A stretch of DNA of 64,000 nt. It comes from Synechococcus sp. M16CYN (GTDB lineage Bacteria; Cyanobacteriota; Cyanobacteriia; PCC-6307; Cyanobiaceae). Made by a program: the position numbers and the translations under genes. The stretch lies in the NCBI RefSeq assembly GCF_040371545.1, contig NZ_AP029048.1, positions 310,001 through 374,000 of the forward strand. The letters are read 5' to 3'. The notes beneath the pieces are model-generated. The model had not been told where the DNA came from and ran no database searches. It saw only the letters and a list, made by a program, of their open reading frames with translations. Positions 51,341 through 62,491 of this stretch are shown here, one piece after another. The number at the start of each line of letters is the position of its first letter. Positions within the stretch are counted from its first letter, which is position 1.

Positions 51341-52030
51341 GTGGCTACCATCGGTTGGTTGGTAATCGGCACCAATCGCTATCTGTCTCTAGCATTGAGC
51401 TGTTTGGAATCTATCCAGGCTCACTATTCTGGTGCCTTACATTCACGTTTCATCCTGTTCACGGATCGTCCTCAAGTCTGTTCGCATTCTTGGGTGGAGG
51501 TAATCGACGTTCCCCATGAGCCATTTCCAGGTATCTCACTACAGCGGTACCATCATTTTTACCGCCATGCTAATCGTTTAGTAGATTGCGATTACCTCTT
51601 TTATGTAGATGCCGACATGGCATTTGTAGATGTGGGTGATGAGATTCTTGGTAGACGCGTGGTAGTAACCCATCCTGCTTTTGTGAACACTCAATCCGTA
51701 GATTGCCCATTTGATCGAAACCCAGCTTGTCGTGCCCAGATTCCGATTGAATATCAAGGCCCTTATTTTCAAAATTGTTTTCAAGGTGGGGAACGCACGG
51801 ATTTCCTTCGTATGAGCCGGCGGCTGGCTCGTCGCATCCGGGCTGATCTCCGGTCTGGAGTAATGCCCTTATGGCACGATGAGAGCCATATGAATCGCTA
51901 CATGCTGGAGTACCCACCTACCCGGATGTTGCATCCCGGTTACGCTTACCCTGAGTGGTGGAGGGGGTTTTCTTATCCGCGCCGAATCATCAGCGTGAAG
52001 AAAAATAATCAGGTTCTACGAGCAGATTGA
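51341..52030 (+). CDS. GT6-family (ABO blood-group type) glycosyltransferase
   Basis: 229 residues, GTG start 14 bases after secA. The motif series matches GT6 retaining enzymes: FILFTDRP, the metal-binding Asp90-x-Asp92 in LFYVDADMAFVDVG, THPAF, FQGGERTDF, and WHDESHMNRY with Glu181 at the position of the catalytic Glu, then HPGYAYPEW. GT6 enzymes add alpha-Gal or alpha-GalNAc to terminal galactose. From memory, most bacterial GT6 proteins have NxN instead of DxD, while animal and some cyanophage ones keep DxD; this one keeps DxD. It has no membrane anchor, so it acts in the cytoplasm. Its last 22 bases overlap the convergent neighbour. Confidence 0.85.
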   Translation: MATIGWLVIGTNRYLSLALSCLESIQAHYSGALHSRFILFTDRPQVCSHSWVEVIDVPHEPFPGISLQRYHHFYRHANRLVDCDYLFYVDADMAFVDVGDEILGRRVVVTHPAFVNTQSVDCPFDRNPACRAQIPIEYQGPYFQNCFQGGERTDFLRMSRRLARRIRADLRSGVMPLWHDESHMNRYMLEYPPTRMLHPGYAYPEWWRGFSYPRRIISVKKNNQVLRAD

Positions 52031-53484
52031 GTGACTTGGAACCGTTTGGCCATCCGACCAACCATCAAATCCTCGGCTCCGCAAAGGAAGCGAGCGTGTT
52101 CGCGCGCTACAGGTGCACCATAGCCCGCGATGTAGCGCATTAAGGATCGACTCAGGGCGTAAGCCTTACCGCTATAAAAACTTGGCACGTTACCGCCAAT
52201 TCCGAAAACCCGTTCTGGTTCCACGGACACGCCCTTGTTACGCCCCCATAGGTGGATGTCATCCTGTACAGGAGCAATGTGGTGAAGGAACCCGTCGTAA
52301 TGGGTGGGTTCACGCAGTGGTTCCGTGAGTCGTCCTTCTAGCCAAGTGACCACCGCTTTAGGTTCAATGGCCTGTCGTCCGCGGTAATTCACACAGGTGA
52401 GGTCAATCTTAATCAGTTGTTTAAAGCGCAGCCGTCGGATGCACCAGCGCAACATCCGTAGGGTTTTGTAGCAAAGTTGATCGTAGGCCTCAGGTGTGGC
52501 TAGGATTAGGCGTCGCCCATCACAATGATCTACTGTTTTCCCGCCCCCCCACACTTCGAGTAATAATGTGTCCGCTCGCTGGCGAATTAGTTTCCATAAA
52601 CTTGAACTGTAAAAATCATTGAGGAGAGCAGTATCAGCCGCACAGCAATAGAGGCACACTATGCTACGGCAAGGTCTGGTTTTGGTAGCATCGGGCCAAT
52701 GCCAGTAGTGCTTTTTGTGAGAGGTGCTACGTTCTAGCTTTCGTTGTTTCGGCATAGCAAGCTGTTCAAGCTCTGAGGCATCGGGAAAAGTGAGCTGTCT
52801 GGCGGAGAGTTGCAGTCGATTCTTATGCCAACCTTTGTGTAATTCTTCTGGACTAAAATGGCGTTGTAAGTATTTTTGTTGCACTTGATATTGATTACGC
52901 GCAATGTAGTGACGGAGTATTAGAGATTCTTTTGCTAGGCGTAACGGTGTATTACCGATGTCATTTAGTTGATGACCACCATTGCTTTGATTGTTGAAGC
53001 GACTACACCGAGCCCAAGCTCGGTGTAGTCGCTGTGATGTTGATTCAAAAAAATAATAATGCTCCGCTGGTTGACCTGAAATAAGAGGCAAAAACACAAA
53101 TTCCTCAAAATTCACTGCATTAGCACCAGTCGCTGCCAATCGACTAATCGCTTGTTGTAAAGTTTCGCCACTATGAGGACTATGTAACCATTCATCAGTA
53201 TCTAAGTGCACCACCCAATCATGATCGAGTGACTCAATTACAGCAGCTTTAGCAGCAAGCTGCTGGTCAAGGCTAAAATATCCCAACCATTTCATAGTAC
53301 TCACTGCTAATACGCCATGATTCAGATAGGCATTGGCAACAGCCTGTGTCTCATCACTAGAGCTATGGTCGATCACTACCAATTCAAGTCCTTCACTAAT
53401 CCATACCGGCAGATGCCGTTTCAGTAAATCTGCTTCGTTACGGCAAGCAACTACCGCAGCACAACGCAACAAAGCAAAGCTCAC
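52009..53484 (-). CDS. Two-domain glycosyltransferase: GT2 N-terminus, GT31-like C-terminus
   Basis: 491 residues, GTG start overlapping the cysE stop (GTGA). The N-terminal half is a GT2-type domain of the glycan-modifying Glyco_tranf_2_4 kind: [26 protein letters not shown] and a DxD-like HLDTDEWL (95-98). The C-terminal half resembles GT31 beta-galactosyltransferases: [20 protein letters not shown], then IKIDLTCVN where DDD usually stands, [12 protein letters not shown], and EDLMVG at about 471-476. The reduced DDD motif (DLT) leaves doubt about activity of this half. A single polypeptide with both halves might add two sugars in sequence. The GT31 reading is by pattern only. Confidence 0.75.
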   Translation of the reverse strand: MSFALLRCAAVVACRNEADLLKRHLPVWISEGLELVVIDHSSSDETQAVANAYLNHGVLAVSTMKWLGYFSLDQQLAAKAAVIESLDHDWVVHLDTDEWLHSPHSGETLQQAISRLAATGANAVNFEEFVFLPLISGQPAEHYYFFESTSQRLHRAWARCSRFNNQSNGGHQLNDIGNTPLRLAKESLILRHYIARNQYQVQQKYLQRHFSPEELHKGWHKNRLQLSARQLTFPDASELEQLAMPKQRKLERSTSHKKHYWHWPDATKTRPCRSIVCLYCCAADTALLNDFYSSSLWKLIRQRADTLLLEVWGGGKTVDHCDGRRLILATPEAYDQLCYKTLRMLRWCIRRLRFKQLIKIDLTCVNYRGRQAIEPKAVVTWLEGRLTEPLREPTHYDGFLHHIAPVQDDIHLWGRNKGVSVEPERVFGIGGNVPSFYSGKAYALSRSLMRYIAGYGAPVAREHARFLCGAEDLMVGRMAKRFQVTQSARRT

Positions 53485-54227
53485 CCAGTGTTCTCCCCAA
53501 GGAACTCAAGAATCTCACGATCTTTAAGATTTTGTGCCTCGCCCACACACTCATCTGTAAATTGACGACCTGCAGTTACTTCGTTTAGGCAACGCTGCAA
53601 AGAGATAACAGTGTTTTCTAGTTGATCGATGCGCTCTATTAGATTGCGGATCATATTTGCCTCCGCATCGGGAAGAGCAGAATGAGCCAAAGGGTTGATC
53701 CGCACTCCGCTCTGATGAATTACCCGGCCAGGGATACCTACTACGGTGGAATCTTCTTCCACATCGCGCACCACCACGGAACCTGCACCGATGCGGGTGT
53801 TAGCCCCAATTGTGATAGCTCCTAATACCTTCGCTCCGGCCCCCACTACAACATTTTCTGCCAGAGTGGGATGGCGTTTTCCATGATCTTTACCTGTTCC
53901 ACCTAGGGTCACCCCCTGGTACAGCAGGCAGCGGTGTCCGATCTCAGCGGTTTCTCCGATTACCACTCCCATGCCATGGTCAATAAACACACTGTTCCCG
54001 ATACGTGCGCCGGGGTGAATCTCAATGCCAGTAAGGGCACGGCCTATTTGGCTTAAACATCTTGCTAGAAGCTTTAGTGGCAGCTTGCTGCGCCATAGTC
54101 GATGGCTCAGTCGGTGCAAGCTGATAGCGTGCAAGCCCGGATAGCAAAACAGCATCTCCAGCCAGTCCCGAGCAGCCGGGTCGCGCTCGCGGATGATGGC
54201 AAGATCGGCATGGATCTGATCAAGCAT
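53481..54227 (-). CDS. cysE: Serine O-acetyltransferase
   Basis: Makes O-acetylserine for cysteine synthesis. 248 residues from ATG 54227. It has an N-terminal helical domain, then left-handed beta-helix hexapeptides ([40 protein letters not shown]), with catalytic Asp83-His84 and the acetyl-CoA region [18 protein letters not shown]-terminal extension of about 60 residues beyond the usual end includes a helix ([17 protein letters not shown]). It is 10 bases after the GntR gene and overlaps the glycosyltransferase gene, so the three form an operon. Confidence 0.95.
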   Translation of the reverse strand: MLDQIHADLAIIRERDPAARDWLEMLFCYPGLHAISLHRLSHRLWRSKLPLKLLARCLSQIGRALTGIEIHPGARIGNSVFIDHGMGVVIGETAEIGHRCLLYQGVTLGGTGKDHGKRHPTLAENVVVGAGAKVLGAITIGANTRIGAGSVVVRDVEEDSTVVGIPGRVIHQSGVRINPLAHSALPDAEANMIRNLIERIDQLENTVISLQRCLNEVTAGRQFTDECVGEAQNLKDREILEFLGENTG

Positions 54228-54237
54228 CGGCAAGAGG

Positions 54238-55239
54238 CTAGCTAACGGCCGTGGAAGTCTGTAGGCCGATTTCCTTGCGGAGTAATTCGATCGTATCGAT
54301 GCTTAGGTAACTTTCGGCGCAGTGCAGTTGCGGCATTCGCATCAATTGGGCCCGATTCTGACGCAAGCTTCGCTCTACAAGGGGCAGGCTGGGACGATCG
54401 CAGAGCACATGGCTAGAAGCACGTAGCAATGCTAGTAATCGACTCCCTACATCAGACGTTGCGGTCATTAAAAGCAACTCGTTACCACGCATCGAATGCA
54501 AGATCACTTCTGCTGCCCGTAGGATGCCTGGGCTGATGCTTACAAGGCCCACGCAACTGCCTGGACGCAACTCCTTAAGCATGGCCAGTTCATAGTGAAA
54601 ATCGTTAAGATCGAGCGCCACAGCTCGCACACTATGTTTTTTGGCGAGTTCTTCCACGGGCTGGAGAAAGTAGCGGCTGGTTACCACTGTGCCGTTACTT
54701 GAGTCTTCCAAAACGCTTTCCAGCTCCTCCATTGGCACCACTTCAACGGGCACATCAAGACAAGGTTCCAGTTCTTCAGCGATTAATACCGAAGCGCCGA
54801 TGTCCTCACGAGGAGTGCTTACTAACACTCGACTACCACAACGTAAGCGCCAGTCGATCTCCCGAGTGAGCAATTCTCGGGTTTGCTGCAGCGTGCAGCC
54901 AGCATTAAGTAGGCCGTCTACGCATCTGCGTACTTCCCGATTGAGATCGGGAACACCACGGTTGCGGATGTGGGGTGATGTTTTGATCTCTCGCAATTTT
55001 TGTTGGTCGCGCACATATATGCCCGATCCAGCCATAGCTTCGACCACACCGTTAGTTTCGAGCTGGCGATACACCTTGCTAATAGTGTTGCGGTGCAATC
55101 CAGTCTGCATTGCCAGTTGGCGAGTGCTGGGCAAGCGGTGTCCTGGTGGATAGTGTCGTGCAGCGATGGCGAAGCAGATCTGGTTGTACAGCTGGGTCGA
55201 CGCCGGAATGTCGCTTTCCTGCTGGATATGAAATCGCAC
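54238..55239 (-). CDS. GntR-family transcriptional regulator
   Basis: 333 residues, GTG start. The N-terminal winged helix (about 11-78) is clear: [40 protein letters not shown], and the wing GSGIYVRD. The C-terminal domain is a two-lobed sensor-like region ([40 protein letters not shown]) whose ligand I cannot name. It leads the operon with cysE and the two-domain glycosyltransferase; it may regulate itself and sulfur supply, but no operator was found. Confidence 0.88.
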   Translation of the reverse strand: MRFHIQQESDIPASTQLYNQICFAIAARHYPPGHRLPSTRQLAMQTGLHRNTISKVYRQLETNGVVEAMAGSGIYVRDQQKLREIKTSPHIRNRGVPDLNREVRRCVDGLLNAGCTLQQTRELLTREIDWRLRCGSRVLVSTPREDIGASVLIAEELEPCLDVPVEVVPMEELESVLEDSSNGTVVTSRYFLQPVEELAKKHSVRAVALDLNDFHYELAMLKELRPGSCVGLVSISPGILRAAEVILHSMRGNELLLMTATSDVGSRLLALLRASSHVLCDRPSLPLVERSLRQNRAQLMRMPQLHCAESYLSIDTIELLRKEIGLQTSTAVS

Positions 55240-55983
55240 ACCAATGGGCCAGGTTGGAATGCGGCCACCATACGGAGCGATCCCACTGGTGACAATTATT
55301 TGTGTGTCTGTACACCTTTGACCTCTTCTGGCTCTGTTTGCGGAGACTGGGTTGATTTGATGGTTGAAATTGTGCTGTTTTAGTGCGGACGGCCGTCAGT
55401 TGACATAAAATTATGCAATGGGAGCCACCACCGTATGATAATTATGTCGTCGTCGTGACGCTCAAGATTTTTAGTGTGGGTAAGCGCGTTTGCGGCACTA
55501 TTGATCAAAGTAATCCTATTAAGAACGCCACAACGACTAAATCAAATTCTTTGAGGATGTTTTCACTGCTATCATCTAGTTTAATCCACAGCTGTTTCGA
55601 AATCATTCGGAGGTATGGGCTTTTGTTTTAGTAACAATGCGGCCCTAGCTGCCGTCGCATCCCCTCACTCTGGTTTTGGTTTTTTGGTGTCTGAAAATTA
55701 ACTGCGGTACATTTTCGAAGGTGGCTTCGCCAACGTTAAGACCTCCATCTACCATTAACACAAAGAACAACTAGCTTGGCGTAGTGCGCGTCTGACACAT
55801 TCAAAGATCTAAATTTTTCTAAGCAAACGCTACTGTAGTTTTGAGGACACAGAGAGTCGCAGGTCGAGGTTGGCTGCACGCAGGGTAAAGACACAGATCT
55901 TTGGTTCTAGACAGTCAAGACATAAGTTAAGAAAACTTCGTTCCGATTATTTACCTTGAAACATAGTTGCCCTTCATCGAGGC
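55240..55983. other. Spacer between infC and the GntR gene
   Basis: 744 bases with no convincing gene. A TTGACA at 55400 on the plus strand has no -10 at proper spacing. A 72-codon plus-strand frame at 55413-55631 has no features. The GntR-operon promoter should be within the lower 150 bases (minus strand). Confidence 0.45.
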
Positions 55984-56640
55984 TTAGTCAGACCTTAGGG
56001 GTTGTCGCTTCTTCGGCTGCAGTGGCGTAGAGGCAGAAACAGTACGCATGGCTTGACGAAGATTGGAATTTTTGTCGTCTTTCTTTAGTAGCGGCGTTTT
56101 ACGGGGAGTAAGAAACATGATCATATTGCGCCCCTCCCTTTTAGGAGACTGTTGGATTTCGGCTTTCTCCTCGAGGTCATTTGCCATACGTTGTAGCAAG
56201 GTCTCAGCCAGAGCGGTGTGCTGAATCTCTCGGCCTCGGAAGATGACCGTGCACTTTACCTTGTCTCCTGCTTTAAGAAAACGCTGTGCCTGGCCGATTC
56301 GCACATCGTAGTCATGTGAGTCGATCTTGTACCGCATCTTGACCTCTTTCACTTCGGTCTGATGCGATTTCTTTTTAGCTTCCTTAGCCTTTTTTTCTTG
56401 TTCGAATTTAAATTTGCCATAATCCATGATCCGGCACACTGGAGGGTCGGCTTTTTCGCTGACCAGTACCAAATCCAGTTCACGCTCTTCCGACACCGCC
56501 AGAGCTTCCTCCCTACTAACTACGCCGAGTTGACTACCATCCGAATCAACAACCCGTAATTGAGGATAATTGATACGTTCATTAATGTTAGGGAGCTCCC
56601 GAACCGGAGCGCGACGATCAAAACGGGGACGTGGGGGCAT
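55984..56640 (-). CDS. infC: Translation initiation factor IF-3
   Basis: 218 residues. The N-terminal domain ([20 protein letters not shown]), linker rich in Lys/Glu ([20 protein letters not shown]) and C-terminal 16S-binding domain ([30 protein letters not shown]) are complete. The C-terminal tail of about 40 basic residues is longer than in E. coli, as in several cyanobacteria. It lies downstream of miaA with a 57-base gap, and apart from rpmI-rplT. Confidence 0.97.
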   Translation of the reverse strand: MPPRPRFDRRAPVRELPNINERINYPQLRVVDSDGSQLGVVSREEALAVSEERELDLVLVSEKADPPVCRIMDYGKFKFEQEKKAKEAKKKSHQTEVKEVKMRYKIDSHDYDVRIGQAQRFLKAGDKVKCTVIFRGREIQHTALAETLLQRMANDLEEKAEIQQSPKREGRNMIMFLTPRKTPLLKKDDKNSNLRQAMRTVSASTPLQPKKRQPLRSD

Positions 56641-56697
56641 TCAAAGAGAAGATGGAACAGTTGCAGACAGGACAGCGAATACGAACGCCTGCTTGGC

Positions 56698-57594
56698 TTA
56701 CACTAGTTGTCGTTCGATCTGTGTCATCGCTTCGGTTAGAGTAAGTGAATCGTTCAACCAATGTGGGGAATGCTGGTGACGAAACCAAGTGCGCTGGCGT
56801 TTGGCAAGCCTCTGGGTGCGCCGGTTGGTAATAGCAATAGCCGACGCCTGTGCGATCGATCCATCGATAACCCGCAGCGCTTCACCGTAGCCGATAGTCT
56901 GCAACAAGGATAAGTCCGCACCATACTTTACCGCCAAGCGCTGAGTTTCTTCGATTAAGCCTTCTTGATAAAATCGTCCAGTGCGTTGCTCGATGCGTGC
57001 CTGCAAATTGGCGGGGTTGAGCCCTAATTCCAATATCCGCCATGGAGGAGGCACAGTGGTAGCCTGGCGACTCATTAGTTCACCCGAGGCATAAAGTACC
57101 TCCAGGGCACGTTGAGTCCGAACTGCGTCTGCGGGAGAAATTTTTGCAGCGGCAATTGGGTCTGCGGCGGCCAGGAGGAGGTGGCAGATAGGTTGCCCCA
57201 TAGTGCTAAATTGCTTTCTCAGTTCAGGCTGTGGCGCGACGGCAGGTGGTTGAAGGCCGCTGGTGAGCGATTTGAGGTAGAGACCGCTTCCTCCCGCCAA
57301 GAGTGCGATACCCTTCTTGTCCAATTCGCGCTCGATGCAAGAGGTCGCTTCCGCTTGGAATTCCTGCAGCGTCATTGGCTGGTTTGGATCGCGTAGATCA
57401 AGCAGATGATGGGTTACCCGCGCTTGTTGTTCAGGTGTGGGCTTAGATGTGCCTATATCCATTTCCCTATATAATTGGCGAGAATCCACATTGATTACTG
57501 ATAGTCCGAGACGCTCGGCTAACTCGAGGGCCAAGACAGTTTTGCCGCTAGCGGTGGGTCCCAAGAGGACAATTATGAGGGGTTTGCAAGACAT
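56698..57594 (-). CDS. miaA: tRNA dimethylallyltransferase
   Basis: Adds a dimethylallyl group to A37 of tRNAs reading UNN codons. 298 residues. Walker A GPTASGKT (12-19), [29 protein letters not shown] and [14 protein letters not shown] are all family landmarks. It diverges from gyrB across a structured 180-base spacer and precedes infC in the same direction. Confidence 0.97.
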   Translation of the reverse strand: MSCKPLIIVLLGPTASGKTVLALELAERLGLSVINVDSRQLYREMDIGTSKPTPEQQARVTHHLLDLRDPNQPMTLQEFQAEATSCIERELDKKGIALLAGGSGLYLKSLTSGLQPPAVAPQPELRKQFSTMGQPICHLLLAAADPIAAAKISPADAVRTQRALEVLYASGELMSRQATTVPPPWRILELGLNPANLQARIEQRTGRFYQEGLIEETQRLAVKYGADLSLLQTIGYGEALRVIDGSIAQASAIAITNRRTQRLAKRQRTWFRHQHSPHWLNDSLTLTEAMTQIERQLV

Positions 57595-57644
57595 TGCGGT
57601 AGTAAAAAGCAGTAGCCAAAGAGATGATGCAGACTGGCTGAAAA

Positions 57645-57741
57645 CCGCCCCCTGGACGCTTCTGAGGGGGGCTATAAGCGGCCGGTGTTAGACTACTATC
57701 GACTTCAGGGTGGGCTTAGTCAGGCCCACTGCGGCCGCTTA
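57645..57741 (+). promoter_or_regulatory. Structured leader between miaA and gyrB
   Basis: Several hairpins stack up within 100 bases of the gyrB start. The first is CCCCCT (57647-57652) with AGGGGG (57665-57670). An outer stem pairs TAAGCGGCC (57675-57683) with GGCCGCTTA (57733-57741), and inside it GTGGGC (57710-57715) pairs with GCCCAC (57724-57729) around an 8 nt loop. The outer stem ends 31 bases before the ATG. This could be a regulatory RNA leader for gyrB or a promoter region responsive to supercoiling. Confidence 0.45.
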
Positions 57742-57772
57742 GAACCCGATTGACTGGTTTGAGAGTTTTTAA

Positions 57773-59739
<1,967 letters not shown>

Positions 59740-59740
<1 letters not shown>

Positions 59741-60255
59741 TGGGCCCCGTATTAGAATGGAATTGGTTATTAGGAGTAATATTGATAGCACCAACGGCAC
59801 TACCTGCCGGTGGTGCTGGGAGCTGTTAGCCTCAGATTCGTCACCGCGCTGGTGCCGATCACCTGCATCTCTTAGCTAACTCTCCTTTTCGCCTAAGACC
59901 ACTATTAATAGCACCGTGCTTGCCCACATTTGAGGTTAGCGCATCATTGCATCTACTACGTTGATGGCCAGCTGCCGATGGCAAAGACTGAGTGCATGTG
60001 CAGCTCATATCTGAAGATCGATCCCGTGGTTGGCTCCACGCTTGATACTATATCGCTGGTCCCAAGAGCCTAGGTCGTGATTGGGTGCTAGTTGGATTGA
60101 AGCTAGCTTTTCGAAAACCTAAGCACCTTCTACATTTTTCACTTTTGCTATGAGACTTGTTTGATAAGTCGCGTGCTGACGGTCAACTCGTGATTGCTAT
60201 CTTGCCGTGCTCATCCTGGCGACTGGATAATTTCTCCCAATTATGCCTATGTTGA
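59740..60255 (+). pseudogene. Possible decayed secreted-protein gene after gyrB
   Basis: ATG 59740 overlaps the gyrB stop and encodes a signal-peptide-like start (WNWLLGVILIAPTALPAGGA), stopping at TAG 59827. Reading on in the same frame gives protein-like stretches (SPFRLRPLLIAPCLPTFEV, GPKSLGRDWVLVGLKLAF) broken by stops at 59962, 59989, 60043 and 60151, ending at 60253-60255. Stop density is not far below chance, so the case rests on the coupled start and signal-like peptide. A small secreted hypothetical gene behind gyrB in marine Synechococcus is a recollection I cannot check. Confidence 0.35.
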
Positions 60256-60296
60256 GTAAATATTGCGAGTGCTGGGTCACTAGTCAGCTTCGGTGG

Positions 60297-60340
60297 TTCA
60301 ATCTCTAACACCTGTACTGTATCAGGTGTTAGAGATTGAA
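60297..60340. repeat. Perfect 18 bp inverted repeat, 8 nt loop
   Basis: TTCAATCTCTAACACCTG, loop TACTGTAT, exact reverse complement. It lies about 90 bases past the gpx stop (minus strand) and beyond the gyrB region, in a convergent spacer, so a two-way terminator is possible although no T-run follows on either side. It is the longest perfect hairpin I found in the window. Confidence 0.85.
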
Positions 60341-60429
60341 GTTAGATCTGCGCTCCGAACTGGCCCCTCTCTAGAGCCATAGAACAAAATTTCAATTCCC
60401 GATTGTACTGAACAGGCCCGAGCTAGAGT

Positions 60430-60903
60430 TCAGACAGCCAGTGCTGCTTCGATGGGGGTCTTAAGCGAATCAGGCGTTACGTCGCTCTTATAGCGGGCTA
60501 TCACTGTACTATCTTTTGCTATCAAAAACTTCTCGAAATTCCAAGCAACATCACCTACCGGCTCAGTTTTGTTCAAAGTCGTATAGGGCTCAGTCGTATC
60601 CCCTTTAGCATGCACTTTACTGAAGAGTTCGAAGTCGACGCCAAATTGGGTAGAGCAAAAGTTCTTGATTTCATCGAGCGTTCCCGGTTCCTGAGCGCCA
60701 AAGTCATTGCAAGGGAAACCAAGCACAGCCAGCCCCTTGCCCGCGTAAGCCTTATTTAGAGCTTGCAGACCGGCGTATTGCTTGGTAAACCCGCAACGGC
60801 TTGCCACATTCACGATTAGCAGCACCTTGCCTGCGTAATCACCAAGAGACTTTGTTGTGCCATCAGAGGATTTCACAGAAACGTCACTGACGTTGATCGT
60901 CAT
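60430..60903 (-). CDS. Glutathione peroxidase family (thiol peroxidase)
   Basis: 157 residues from ATG 60903. The catalytic tetrad is present: Cys37 (VASRCGFTKQY), Gln71 (CNDFGAQEPG), Trp121 and Asn122 (VAWNFEKFL). Cys replaces selenocysteine, as normal in cyanobacteria, where such enzymes often use NADPH or thioredoxin and reduce lipid hydroperoxides. Divergent from mgtE with about 125 bases between starts. Confidence 0.95.
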   Translation of the reverse strand: MTINVSDVSVKSSDGTTKSLGDYAGKVLLIVNVASRCGFTKQYAGLQALNKAYAGKGLAVLGFPCNDFGAQEPGTLDEIKNFCSTQFGVDFELFSKVHAKGDTTEPYTTLNKTEPVGDVAWNFEKFLIAKDSTVIARYKSDVTPDSLKTPIEAALAV

Positions 60904-61028
60904 AGCTGAGGTCAAGTATTTCGGAAGATTAACCGGCTGTAGCGACCATACACCTGAAATTCCACCCGAAGAAGCATGATGGAGGTGACGGGGACTGAAA
61001 AAGGCAGATCACGGTCGAACTTGAGCTG

Positions 61029-62438
61029 ATGGCACAAGCCGTAAGTCAACAACTGGAGGCGATGCTGTCTGTCGGAAATTACGACGCAGTGAAGTTGTTG
61101 CTCGAACCAATACAGGCGGTGGATATCGCTGAGGCGATCGGCAGTTTACCCACTACCCTTCAGGCTATTGCTTTTCGTTTACTGGGAAAGAACGAAGCGA
61201 TCAGTGTCTATGAATATTTAGACAATGCGACGCAACAGAATCTGTTGGTTCTGTTGCGCTCGGGTGAGATGCGCGAGGTTGTAGAAGAGATGTCACCCGA
61301 CGATCGGGCGCGGCTATTCGAAGAGCTACCCGCCAAGGTAGTGCGCCAATTACTGACCGAGCTTAGTGCGGAAGAGCGCAGGGTGACCGCTGAATTGCTC
61401 GGCTACAAGGCGGAAACCGCCGGCCGCCTAATGACGACGGAGTATATCGCTTTAAAGGAGAATCAGACTGCTGCTGTGGCCTTGGAAATTATTCGTCTTC
61501 GCGCTCGTGAAACAGAAACTATTTATTCGCTATATGTCACGGATGCCAAACGCTGCCTCACTGGAATTCTGTCGTTGCGGGATTTAGTAACCGCTGATCT
61601 AAGCGCGCGAATTAGCGATGTTATGGCTAGCGATGTTCTCAGTGTTTCGACGGATACCGATCAGGAGAAAGTGGCACGCACCATTCAGCGTTACGATTTT
61701 CTGGCGGTGCCTGTGGTGGATTCAGAAAAGCGCTTGGTGGGAATCATCACCGTCGATGATATCATCGACGTGATTGAGCAAGAAGCCACTCGCGACTTCT
61801 ATGCTGCTGGGGCCGTCCAGGCTGGTGACGACGACGACTATTTTAGCAGCAGCCTTTTCGTTGTAGCTCGGCGGCGGGTTATCTGGCTTGTTGTGCTCGT
61901 AGCGGCAAGCTTTTTCACCTCGGAGGTGATTGCCGCCAATGAAGAGATTCTTGAGCAAGTGGTGCTTCTGGCAGCCTTCATTCCTCTGCTTGGTGGAGCT
62001 GGCGGAAACGTTGGTGCCCAGAGCTCAACCGTAGTGATTCGTGGTTTAAGTACCCAGAGTATCTCAGCCTTAGGAAGCCTACAGGCTGTAGTGATGCGGG
62101 AGATGTTAGCCGGTGCTCTTCTCGGAGTATTAATGATGGGTCTTGTGCTGCCTTTTGCTTGGTGGCGTGGTGAAAGCGCCTTAATAGGCTTATCCGTAGG
62201 CATCAGCCTCCTTGCCATAACAACAATGGCAGCTACAGCAGGTGCAGCTTTCCCGCTCTTATTCGATCGGATGGGGCTTGATCCAGCTCTGATGTCTACC
62301 CCATTCATAACTACATGTACAGACGTAGCAGGCACGTTGATCTATCTGAAGACAGCGGAGTGGTTGCTGCGCAATCTACCTGAACTAGGGCAAATAACAA
62401 GTATTTCTACTCTATTTCTGGCTGCTGCCTCTTTTTGA
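61029..62438 (+). CDS. mgtE: Magnesium transporter MgtE
   Basis: 469 residues. It has an N-terminal superhelical domain (to about 115; EEMSPDDRARLFEELP), a CBS pair that senses cytoplasmic Mg2+ (about 130-250; LYVTDAKRCLTGILSLRDLV and VPVVDSEKRLVGIITVDDII), a linker helix and five membrane helices from about 280. The pore segments GGAGGNVGAQSSTV and STPFITTCTDVAGTLIYL hold the ion-selective residues. Length is typical. Confidence 0.97.
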   Translation: MAQAVSQQLEAMLSVGNYDAVKLLLEPIQAVDIAEAIGSLPTTLQAIAFRLLGKNEAISVYEYLDNATQQNLLVLLRSGEMREVVEEMSPDDRARLFEELPAKVVRQLLTELSAEERRVTAELLGYKAETAGRLMTTEYIALKENQTAAVALEIIRLRARETETIYSLYVTDAKRCLTGILSLRDLVTADLSARISDVMASDVLSVSTDTDQEKVARTIQRYDFLAVPVVDSEKRLVGIITVDDIIDVIEQEATRDFYAAGAVQAGDDDDYFSSSLFVVARRRVIWLVVLVAASFFTSEVIAANEEILEQVVLLAAFIPLLGGAGGNVGAQSSTVVIRGLSTQSISALGSLQAVVMREMLAGALLGVLMMGLVLPFAWWRGESALIGLSVGISLLAITTMAATAGAAFPLLFDRMGLDPALMSTPFITTCTDVAGTLIYLKTAEWLLRNLPELGQITSISTLFLAAASF

Positions 62439-62491
62439 GAACTCGTTTACGTTTCTTAGGAGTACGCTTTACATAGCTAAACAGAAGCGCC

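Noticed and set aside
55400-55439. TTGACA as a promoter
   Set aside because: The nearest TATGAT lies 28 bases away, too far for a sigma-70 spacer, and no plus-strand gene follows.
55413-55631. 72-codon frame upstream of the GntR gene
   Set aside because: Low-information sequence with no start context or family similarity.
57595-57772. Replication origin next to gyrB
   Set aside because: No dnaA, dnaN or DnaA-box cluster in the area; gyrB alone does not mark an origin.
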